Positions 1-6,067 of a stretch of 6,143 nt of DNA are shown piece after piece. Below the pieces are notes generated by a model. That model saw only the letters and a list, made by a program, of their open reading frames with translations. It did not search any database and had not been told where the DNA came from. The position numbers were made by a program, and so were the translations under genes. This DNA comes from Deltaproteobacteria bacterium (GTDB lineage Bacteria; Desulfobacterota; Desulfobacteria; Desulfobacterales; ETH-SRB1): assembly GCA_003647525.1 (NCBI GenBank), contig QMMZ01000137.1:1-6143 (forward strand), in the 5' to 3' direction. The first letter of the stretch is position 1, and every line of letters begins with the position of its first letter.

Positions 1-89
1 CATTCAAAAATCTTATCATTGCCATCAATGGCTTCACCAAAAGCAACTAATATTTTTGCCGGATAAGTTGTTAATTCTCCTTTTGCCAA
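1..89 (-). CDS. Partial gene, N-terminal 29 codons, unrecognised protein
   Basis: An open frame on the minus strand begins at a TTG codon (89-87) and runs off the left edge without a stop. It reads LAKGELTTYPAKILVAFGEA and then continues IDGNDKIFE; the first residue would be Met if TTG initiates. An in-frame TAA lies two codons upstream (95-93) and there is no in-frame ATG, so TTG, or less likely the ATT before it, must be the start if the gene is real. The composition (helix-like, with well-spaced Ala, Val and Glu) looks like real protein. The start is 37 bases past the stop of the radical SAM gene on the same strand, so the two are probably co-transcribed. I do not recognise the family, and the function is unknown. 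Confidence 0.55.
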   Translation of the reverse strand, partial: MAKGELTTYPAKILVAFGEAIDGNDKIFE

Positions 90-93
90 AATT

Positions 94-126
94 TAAAGTT
101 TTATTTATGCTTTGATCTAAACTTTA
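94..126 (-). repeat. 8-bp inverted repeat between two minus-strand genes
   Basis: TAAAGTTT at 94-101 and AAACTTTA at 119-126 are exact reverse complements separated by 17 bases. The right arm touches the stop codon of the radical SAM gene (129-127), and the left arm ends four bases before the TTG of the next gene. The stem has only one G:C pair, so it would be weak. It is not a classic terminator because there is no GC-rich stem. A weak attenuator, a transcript-processing site or chance are all possible. Confidence 0.35.
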
Positions 127-906
127 TTAATAATAGGTTTTCGTTTTAATTCCAATTGCTTCAACCAGTTTTGAAATTTTATCCAGTTCATTTTTTGAAA
201 TTTTCTCCAAGCCTGAAACCGGAGTATCCCTCTCAATTGGATATAGCATTACATATTTTGGATTGATCTCTTTCAAAACTTTCAGCCAGGGGTTTATTTC
301 TTCATCAGTCGTATTATCAATCACTTTTTCACCATACTTTCCACGGATAAACAAAGTTTGAATAACCTGGTTACCATTAAACCGTTTTATGTTGTCGATT
401 ATTGTTTTCAATGAAGTTTTAGCATAAGGCTGATTCAATAATCGATATGTTTTTTCAATCACAGAATCAATCTTTAACACATTGTTTTCGATTTTATTCA
501 ATGCATCAAAAACAGAACTTTTGTGCAACATTGTAGAGTTAGACAAAACTGTTATTTCCGTTGTAGGAAAATATTTATCACGCAAAGAAATAGTATCATC
601 AATTATTTCAGCAAAATGTGGATGAATAGTAGGTTCTCCATTGCCTGCAAAGGTTATATTATCAGGCGCCTTATCTTGCTTTTTCATTTTGTCCAGAACG
701 TCGTTCAAACGATTATAAATCTCTTCTGGTTTTGGTAAAGGATGTTTTTGGGAGTCTGCTTTAAATGTCCAGCCACATTCGCAATAAATACAATTGAATG
801 TACAAAACTTATAACCAACTGGCAGCAGATTAACCCCAAGTGAGATGCCAAAACGGCGACTATTAACCGGTCCAAAAACGATATCATCAAATAAGAAAGT
901 GGACAT
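127..906 (-). CDS. Radical SAM protein of unknown substrate (COG0731-like)
   Basis: This 259-residue protein carries a CX3CX2C cluster (Cys35, Cys39, Cys42) in CTFNCIYCECGW, which would ligate the [4Fe-4S] cluster that cleaves S-adenosylmethionine. A further Cys44 follows. FAGNGEPTIHP (residues 87-97) resembles the SAM-contacting glycine/glutamate motif. The leader FGPVNSRRFGISLGVNLLP (11-29) is typical of the radical SAM group related to archaeal TYW1 (COG0731), but bacteria do not make wyosine, so the substrate is unknown. I chose the ATG at 906-904. The frame can extend to a TTG at 927-925, but that codon overlaps the likely promoter, and MSTFLFDDIVFGP is a natural N-terminus. The gene is probably first in an operon with the partial gene at 89-1. 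It is divergent from the polyprenyl synthase gene. Confidence 0.9.
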   Translation of the reverse strand: MSTFLFDDIVFGPVNSRRFGISLGVNLLPVGYKFCTFNCIYCECGWTFKADSQKHPLPKPEEIYNRLNDVLDKMKKQDKAPDNITFAGNGEPTIHPHFAEIIDDTISLRDKYFPTTEITVLSNSTMLHKSSVFDALNKIENNVLKIDSVIEKTYRLLNQPYAKTSLKTIIDNIKRFNGNQVIQTLFIRGKYGEKVIDNTTDEEINPWLKVLKEINPKYVMLYPIERDTPVSGLEKISKNELDKISKLVEAIGIKTKTYY

Positions 907-924
907 ATTGAATTGTTTCAATTG

Positions 925-955
925 CAAAAATAGTTTTTATGGTATAAAAACCAAT
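925..955 (-). promoter_or_regulatory. Putative Bacteroidota-type promoter for the radical SAM gene
   Basis: Read on the minus strand, TATTTTTG (932-925) fits the -7 element TAnnTTTG. ATTG (955-952) lies exactly 19 bases upstream, where the -33 TTG/TTTG element is expected. Transcription would start near 918, giving a leader of about 12 bases to the ATG at 906. This supports the ATG over the upstream TTG. The motif is short and AT-rich, so a chance match is possible. Confidence 0.45.
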
Positions 956-1013
956 TATATCAAAAAATATCAGAGAATTCGATTGGATCGAAATAATTTG
1001 ATAGCCAAACAAC

Positions 1014-1040
1014 ATTGTCTAAGATTTTGAGTTATTTTTG
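1014..1040 (+). promoter_or_regulatory. Weak putative promoter for the polyprenyl synthase gene
   Basis: TATTTTTG at 1033-1040 matches TAnnTTTG and is identical to the element on the opposite strand at 932-925. The nearest TTG (1015-1017) is only 15 bases upstream, shorter than the usual 19 or so. The predicted transcript start, near 1047, would leave only about five bases before the ATG at 1052. Either the mRNA is nearly leaderless or the true promoter lies further upstream. Confidence 0.25.
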
Positions 1041-1051
1041 CTCCCCATTCT

Positions 1052-2026
1052 ATGGCAATATTAAACGATATAAAAGAACCGATCCAGCCGCACCTGGAAA
1101 TTTTTGAAAAAAAATTCAAAAACTCCATGAAAAGCAATGTAGCGTTGCTCGACATCATTACACGCTATATTGTAAAGCGCAAGGGGAAGCAAATGAGGCC
1201 CATGTTTGTTTTTTTAAGTGGCGGCATGCATGGTGAAATTAATGAATCGACATACACCGCAGCTTCTTTGATTGAATTACTACATACAGCTACACTTGTG
1301 CATGATGATGTGGTAGATGATTCAAATGAACGGCGGGGTTTCTTTTCGATCAATGCACTTTGGAAAAATAAAGTAGCTGTTTTGGTGGGTGATTTTTTGC
1401 TATCCAAAGGATTATTGTTAGCACTTGATCAGGATGAGTTTCAGTTGTTGAAGATTGTATCCGAGGCCACACGTGAAATGAGCGAAGGTGAATTGTTACA
1501 AATTGAAAAAGCCCGCAAACTGGATATCAGTGAAGATATCTATTTTGAGATTATCCGTAAAAAAACTGCTTCTTTAATTGCTTCATGTTGTGCATCTGGA
1601 ACTCATTCGGTAAATACCAGCAAAGAAACGGTTCAAAAAATGAAACTGTTTGGTGAAAAAGTGGGGATTGCTTTTCAAATAAAGGATGATCTGTTTGATT
1701 ATGAATTTTCGAACAAAACTGGCAAACCAAACGGGATAGACATCAAAGAACAGAAAATGACTTTGCCATTGATTTACCTGCTCAATAATTCAAGCTGGGC
1801 AGAAAAAAGGAAAATCATCAACATTGTTAAAAATCATAATAATAATCCCGACAAGGTAAAGTTTGTAATTGACAAAGTGAACCAGAGTGGAGGCATTGAA
1901 TATACCAAAGAAAAAATGCAGCTTTACCACAATGAGGCACTTCAAATACTTGATGAATTTCCTGATTCAGACTCAAAAACAGCCCTTAAACAATTGGTCG
2001 ATTTCACCATCGAAAGAAAGAAATAG
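1052..2026 (+). CDS. ispB: Long-chain all-trans polyprenyl diphosphate synthase
   Basis: This 324-residue cytosolic enzyme condenses isopentenyl diphosphate onto an allylic primer to build a long trans-isoprenoid diphosphate, in Bacteroidota most likely the menaquinone side chain. All family landmarks are present: KGKQMRP (44-50), the first Asp-rich motif DDVVD (85-89) followed by ERRG (93-96), and the second Asp-rich motif DDLFD (212-216) followed by GKPNGIDIKEQKMTLPLIY (224-242). Residues 4 and 5 before the first motif are Thr81 and Ala80. These are small, as in long-chain enzymes, rather than the Phe/Tyr that stops short-chain (C15/C20) synthases. Length is normal for the family. The ATG at 1052 gives the expected N-terminus and lacks a clear ribosome binding site, as is usual in this phylum. 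Exact chain length cannot be read from the sequence, so the symbol marks the family only. Confidence 0.93.
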   Translation: MAILNDIKEPIQPHLEIFEKKFKNSMKSNVALLDIITRYIVKRKGKQMRPMFVFLSGGMHGEINESTYTAASLIELLHTATLVHDDVVDDSNERRGFFSINALWKNKVAVLVGDFLLSKGLLLALDQDEFQLLKIVSEATREMSEGELLQIEKARKLDISEDIYFEIIRKKTASLIASCCASGTHSVNTSKETVQKMKLFGEKVGIAFQIKDDLFDYEFSNKTGKPNGIDIKEQKMTLPLIYLLNNSSWAEKRKIINIVKNHNNNPDKVKFVIDKVNQSGGIEYTKEKMQLYHNEALQILDEFPDSDSKTALKQLVDFTIERKK

Positions 2027-2143
2027 TTTCTACTTAAATTTTACTTTTCCTATCACAAAATTTCCTTTGATTGAATCTCAGATATATAACTCATTTTCAC
2101 AAACTAACTATTTAGAATTATTACATATTGAATATCTAACATT

Positions 2144-2171
2144 ATTGATACTAAATTTATTTGTAGATTTG
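2144..2171 (+). promoter_or_regulatory. Putative promoter for the lipoprotein gene
   Basis: The AT-rich gap 2027-2209 contains TAGATTTG (2164-2171), an exact match to TAnnTTTG. ATTG (2144-2147) lies 16 bases upstream, somewhat closer than the usual 19. The start of transcription would be near 2178, giving a leader of about 32 bases. An AAGGA (2203-2207) sits only two bases before the ATG, too close to be a normal Shine-Dalgarno site. Nothing else stands out in the gap, and I see no strong terminator after the polyprenyl synthase gene. Confidence 0.35.
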
Positions 2172-2209
2172 TTAATGAGTCTATTTTTTATTAACTAAAC
2201 ACAAGGATT

Positions 2210-2809
2210 ATGAGAAATTTTCGAGTTATTTTTATTTTGTTTATTGGTTCATTACTAGTGACCACCTCTTGTAAAAAAGGTGAAGATGATCCCTTTTTAT
2301 CTTTAAGATCAAGGGATGGACGAATTACAGGAGAATGGTTGATTTCCGATATTGGAGGAAGTGAAACAAATAAAACAGTATATCATAGTGGAATGCTTGA
2401 AGGAAATTCCACAACCACAGTAACCAGTCATTCCTTTTCCGGGTTCATATGGACTAGTAGTATAGAAACTACTTTCGTTACCAGTGAAGAAACTACTACA
2501 AATACCGATGTTTCCACTATGTATTTTAATGAGAGAATTACAATTGAAAAAGATGGTTTTGTTACATTTAAAAGAATTTATGAAAGTGAGAGTGAAGTTA
2601 GTACTACAGGTCACTGGTATTGGGTAGATAGCAATAAGAACAAAATTGGGATTACCTTTGTAATTGAAGGCGAAAGCAGTACATTTAATATTCGTCAACT
2701 TAAAAATAAAGAGCTTGTACTCGAGACTAAAGAATCAAGTAATTCCAGTAACAGTACTTCAACACAAAGTTCGGAATCCGAAATTTTCCGTACTTACGAG
2801 AAGCAATAA
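2210..2809 (+). CDS. Lipocalin-like lipoprotein, probably surface or outer-membrane exposed
   Basis: The 199-residue product starts with a type II signal peptide: Arg2 and Arg5, a hydrophobic core (about 6-17) and the lipobox VTTSC, which predicts lipidation at Cys21. The next residues, KKGEDDP, are charged and acidic, resembling the lipoprotein export signal that sends Bacteroidota lipoproteins to the cell surface. DPFLSLRSRDGRITGEW (27-43), then alternating beta-strand-like segments and GHWYW (134-138), fit the small lipocalin-like lipoproteins common in this phylum; the family is assigned from memory of the pattern. Segments 66-102 and 175-190 are very rich in Ser and Thr. No catalytic residues are evident and the ligand is unknown. 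The gene stands alone: its 5' side is an AT-rich gap and its 3' end converges on rodA. Confidence 0.82.
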   Translation: MRNFRVIFILFIGSLLVTTSCKKGEDDPFLSLRSRDGRITGEWLISDIGGSETNKTVYHSGMLEGNSTTTVTSHSFSGFIWTSSIETTFVTSEETTTNTDVSTMYFNERITIEKDGFVTFKRIYESESEVSTTGHWYWVDSNKNKIGITFVIEGESSTFNIRQLKNKELVLETKESSNSSNSTSTQSSESEIFRTYEKQ

Positions 2810-2882
2810 AATTTTTATACCAAATACGAAATTTAATCTAATAAAACAACGGTGCTATTGAATTATTTACTTTATTATTTTC
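2810..2882. other. Convergent intergenic region without a clear terminator
   Basis: The 73 bases between the lipoprotein stop and the rodA stop are strongly AT-rich. I see no GC-rich hairpin followed by a T-run on either strand, so transcripts from both sides may read into each other or end by a factor-dependent route. Confidence 0.5.
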
Positions 2883-4142
2883 CTACAATAGCTCCAACCT
2901 TACTGAATCCTGCTTTATAAAAATAAAAAGCAAAATTGTAAATCCCCAAAGTGACGATCCCCCGTAGGAAATAAAAGGCAGGGGAATCCCAATAACAGGG
3001 AACAGTCCAATGGTCATTCCTATATTTACAGCAAAGTGAAAGAAGATAATGGAGGCAACTCCATAACCATATATCCGGCTAAATTTCGATCGCTGTCGTT
3101 CGGCTATGAGCACAATCCGGGTGAGCAAAGCAAGGAATAAAATAATGATCACAAAACTCCCCACAAAACCCCACTCTTCTCCTACTGTGCAAAAGATAAA
3201 ATCGGTACTCTGCTCCGGAACAAAATCAAACTTTGTTTGTGTTCCTTTTAAAAATCCTTTTCCGGCAAAACCTCCGGAACCAATGGCTATTTTCGACTGG
3301 TGAATATTATATCCAGCTCCCCTGATATCAGTATCTTTCCCTATCAAAACATTAATACGCCTTTTTTGGTGTGGTTCAAGGATATTTTCAAACGCATAAT
3401 CCACACTATATACATAACCGGCCGTTAAAATAAATATGCCAATAATCCAGACTAATTTTTTGCGCAGGCCCTTATACAAATAATATATTAGTATCGCATT
3501 CGCAGCAAGCAATCCGATGAGTATAAACTTGTTAATCAATAAAGCAAGAATAAACAATATGGCCACAAACAGACCGAGCAATAATATATTGCCCGACAAA
3601 CCTTCTCTGTAAAGAACCAGAATCAAAGCAGAAAAAACCATAGCAGATCCGGTATCATGTTGTAATAGAATCATTACAGCAGGTGTAAAAATGATGGCAA
3701 CTGCAATTGCTTTGGTAGAAAGTTTATTGAGGTTTAAATCTATCTTATTTAGAAACTTTGCCAGGGCAAGTGCGGTGGCAAATTTTGCAAACTCGGCAGG
3801 CTGAATTGAAAAACTTCCAATCTGAAACCATGATTTTGAACCTGCTATTTCTTTACCAAAAAGCAATACTCCAATAAGCATGGCAATTATTAAAAAATAA
3901 ATCACAAAAGAAAAAGTAGAGAAAAACTTAGCGTCAATGATGAGTATAACCATAGCCAGAAATGCAGATGTTCCAATCCAAATCAATTGTTTGCCATAAT
4001 TTTGAGACAAGTCCAAAATATTTTGATGCTCCTCGTTATACACTGCTGCATAAACATTTATCCAGCCAATAAGTACCAGGATGAAATACAATAGCACTGT
4101 AATCCAGTCAATGTTTTGAAATATGTTTTGTCGTTGCCTCAA
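2883..4142 (-). CDS. rodA: RodA, SEDS-family peptidoglycan glycosyltransferase
   Basis: RodA polymerises glycan strands from lipid II in the inner membrane as part of the elongasome, working with PBP2. The 419-residue protein is mostly hydrophobic, with about ten membrane segments. GAGYNIHQSKIAIGSGG (275-291), GTQTKFDFVPEQSTDFIF (300-317) and the SEDS signature FPVIGIPLPFISYGGSS (381-397) are all present. Asp314 in QSTDF matches the catalytic or essential Asp of the family. The start is TTG (4142-4140), sharing four bases (TTGA) with the mrdA stop. No in-frame ATG occurs near the N-terminus (the first is Met64), and starting there would delete the first membrane segments. The residues after the TTG, including IDWITVLLYFILVLIGW, are the expected family N-terminus. 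Translation is likely coupled to that of mrdA. Confidence 0.95.
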   Translation of the reverse strand: MRQRQNIFQNIDWITVLLYFILVLIGWINVYAAVYNEEHQNILDLSQNYGKQLIWIGTSAFLAMVILIIDAKFFSTFSFVIYFLIIAMLIGVLLFGKEIAGSKSWFQIGSFSIQPAEFAKFATALALAKFLNKIDLNLNKLSTKAIAVAIIFTPAVMILLQHDTGSAMVFSALILVLYREGLSGNILLLGLFVAILFILALLINKFILIGLLAANAILIYYLYKGLRKKLVWIIGIFILTAGYVYSVDYAFENILEPHQKRRINVLIGKDTDIRGAGYNIHQSKIAIGSGGFAGKGFLKGTQTKFDFVPEQSTDFIFCTVGEEWGFVGSFVIIILFLALLTRIVLIAERQRSKFSRIYGYGVASIIFFHFAVNIGMTIGLFPVIGIPLPFISYGGSSLWGFTILLFIFIKQDSVRLELL

Positions 4143-5956
4143 TCTTTATTAATTAAATTCCCTTCAATTATTCTTTTCTCAATGTGTTTTCGTGTGATGG
4201 TATCATTCAAATATTCTTCTATCAATAATGATGCAATGGGAGCTGCCCAGGTTGAACCATATCCTGAATTCTCGACAATAACTGACAATGCTATTTGTGG
4301 GTTTTCTTTAGGGGCAAAAGCAATAAACATTGAATGGTCATCGCCATGAGGATTCTGCACAGTACCTGTTTTCCCACAAATATGAACACCTTCCAGTTTC
4401 GACCAGCGGGCCGTACCATGCTCCCCTTCAAACACCTCAAGCATAGCATCCTGAACTACATCAAAATGTCTTTCTTCAATTGTTGTTGTCCTTTTTTCGT
4501 TGAAAGGACTAATAATATTATCCTTCGAACCTATGGCTGTAACCAAATGAGGAGGATAATAATATCCTTTGTTGGCAATAACCACAGTAAAATTAGCAAG
4601 TTGTAATGGGGTAACCAAAATTTCGCCCTGGCCTATTGCAAGCGAACGAATGGTTAAAGCATTCCAGTGATTTTTACCATATATCTTATTGTATGTTTCT
4701 TCAGTTGGGATATTACCGCCTAATTCAAATGGAATATCGGTATCAAATTTAGCCCCGAAACCCATACTTGTCACATGCCCCCTCCAGGCATTGAATGCCT
4801 CAGCATAACTATCATATTTATAGTTCATGATAATAGATCTGAACACATTCCAGAAATATGGATTACATGATTGCTCAATGGCCATTTGTAATTTTAAAGG
4901 AGTAATGTGATTGTGTGTACACCTAATCGGGCTGGATGCCGGCCCCTGACACGAATAGCTGGTATATTTTCCCAAAACTCCCTCCTGTAAACCAACCAGG
5001 GCATTTACCATTTTAAAAGTCGATCCAGGAGGATAGTTTCCCATGATAGCACGGTTTATCAATGGTTTTAAGGTATCAGATGCCAATTTATTGAAATTTT
5101 CACCCCTAACCCTTCCAACCAGTAAATTAGGATCATAAACAGGGCTGGTTACAAATGCCAGAATTTCACCTGAATTAGGTTCGATGGCGACAATGCTTCC
5201 AATTTTGTTCAACATCAATTGTTCGCCATAAGCCTGCAATTTAGCATCAATTGATAAGTATAGATTTCTTCCCGCTTCGGATAAAGTATCATATTTTCCA
5301 TTTCTGTACGAACCCTGGTTCCGGTTATGTACATCAACCATTACAATTTCAACACCTTTTTTTCCCCTCAATTCATGCTCATAAAACTTTTCGATACCAC
5401 TTTTCCCTGTATAATCCCCACTGCGATAATAGGAATCTTTTTCAATTTCTTTATTATTAACTTCACCAATATAGCCCAGCATATGTGCTGCAATGGGATA
5501 AGGATATTTTCGTAAGGATCGCGATTGCACAAAAAAGCCTGGAAATTTATAGAGCTTTTCCTCCAGGTAGCCGTAGTCTTCTTTTGAAATCTGTGCAAGG
5601 AAGGTAGATGCCTTATACCGGGAATACTTTGTAGCTCTTTTCATGATTACCCCATAGGTTGAATCTGAAATATTTAATAAGCGACAAAACTCAGCAATAT
5701 CCATATCCTTTACCTGGCGCGGTATAACCATTAAATCATAGGCTGCTTCATCATAAACCAACAATTCTCCTTGGCGGTCATAAATTAAACCACGATTCGG
5801 GTAAATAATTGTTGGTCGTAGAACGTTGTTCTCAGCGGAAAGGATATAAGATTCGTCAAAGACCTGCAGGTAAAATAAGCGGATCAGATATATGATACAG
5901 ACAATTGCAAATATAGCAATCACAAAATATTTTCTATCCGATAAATTCCTGTTCAT
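4139..5956 (-). CDS. mrdA: Penicillin-binding protein 2, elongasome transpeptidase
   Basis: This class B PBP cross-links new peptidoglycan during elongation, anchored in the inner membrane with its catalytic domain in the periplasm. The 605 residues comprise a short cytosolic tail, one membrane anchor (about 11-30), the dimerisation/pedestal domain (about 48-220, with RGLIYDRQG at 55-63) and the transpeptidase domain (about 250-582). Active-site motifs are complete: STFK (Ser312 nucleophile, Lys315), SCN (363-365) and KTGT (529-532). Length is normal for PBP2. Between STFK and SCN lie Cys336, Cys346, His348 and His350, with Cys364 inside SCN, a possible metal site. Pairing with rodA identifies it as PBP2 rather than the divisome PBP3. 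The ATG at 5956-5954 precedes a sensible anchor. The 3' end overlaps rodA by four bases. Confidence 0.95.
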   Translation of the reverse strand: MNRNLSDRKYFVIAIFAIVCIIYLIRLFYLQVFDESYILSAENNVLRPTIIYPNRGLIYDRQGELLVYDEAAYDLMVIPRQVKDMDIAEFCRLLNISDSTYGVIMKRATKYSRYKASTFLAQISKEDYGYLEEKLYKFPGFFVQSRSLRKYPYPIAAHMLGYIGEVNNKEIEKDSYYRSGDYTGKSGIEKFYEHELRGKKGVEIVMVDVHNRNQGSYRNGKYDTLSEAGRNLYLSIDAKLQAYGEQLMLNKIGSIVAIEPNSGEILAFVTSPVYDPNLLVGRVRGENFNKLASDTLKPLINRAIMGNYPPGSTFKMVNALVGLQEGVLGKYTSYSCQGPASSPIRCTHNHITPLKLQMAIEQSCNPYFWNVFRSIIMNYKYDSYAEAFNAWRGHVTSMGFGAKFDTDIPFELGGNIPTEETYNKIYGKNHWNALTIRSLAIGQGEILVTPLQLANFTVVIANKGYYYPPHLVTAIGSKDNIISPFNEKRTTTIEERHFDVVQDAMLEVFEGEHGTARWSKLEGVHICGKTGTVQNPHGDDHSMFIAFAPKENPQIALSVIVENSGYGSTWAAPIASLLIEEYLNDTITRKHIEKRIIEGNLINKD

Positions 5957-6000
5957 TCTTCGTTAGCATATATTGAAAAGATTAAACGTATTTGTGCTGA

Positions 6001-6008
6001 CAAAGTTA
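6001..6008 (-). promoter_or_regulatory. Putative -7 element for the mrdA-rodA operon
   Basis: On the minus strand, TAACTTTG (6008-6001) matches TAnnTTTG. It would start transcription near 5994, leaving a leader of about 38 bases before the mrdA ATG. No good -33 TTTG is seen at the right distance; an 11-bp palindrome (6024-6034) occupies that region. The element lies in the 111-base gap between mrdA and the gene upstream, which suggests that mrdA has its own promoter. Confidence 0.4.
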
Positions 6009-6067
6009 GGAATAAACTTTCTTTGTGATTCACAGAATAGAAGATTCAACTAACAGGGAGGCGAAAA

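Noticed and set aside
907..927. Upstream extension of the radical SAM gene to a TTG at 927-925
   Set aside because: It adds seven residues unlike the family N-terminus and would place the start codon inside the best promoter match; the ATG at 906 is a better start.
1887..2198. Plus-strand 103-codon open frame overlapping the end of the polyprenyl synthase gene and running into the AT-rich gap
   Set aside because: Its first half is an out-of-frame reading of a clear gene, and the rest is low-complexity Leu/Ile/Phe from AT-rich DNA.
2309..2698. 129-codon open frame antisense to the lipoprotein gene
   Set aside because: The Cys/Ser/Phe/Asn-rich translation is typical of a shadow frame; the sense strand has a convincing signal peptide and lipobox.
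4116..4606. Plus-strand open frames opposite the mrdA 3' region
   Set aside because: They lie opposite well-conserved PBP2 catalytic motifs and show no recognisable domain.
5251..5598. Several 62-76 codon frames overlapping the N-terminal half of mrdA
   Set aside because: They overlap each other and the conserved pedestal domain of PBP2; the translations are His/Phe/Ile-rich shadows.
6024..6034. Reading TGTGATTCACA as a CRP-type site
   Set aside because: The half-sites match TGTGA/TCACA but are separated by one base rather than six, so the geometry is wrong for CRP.
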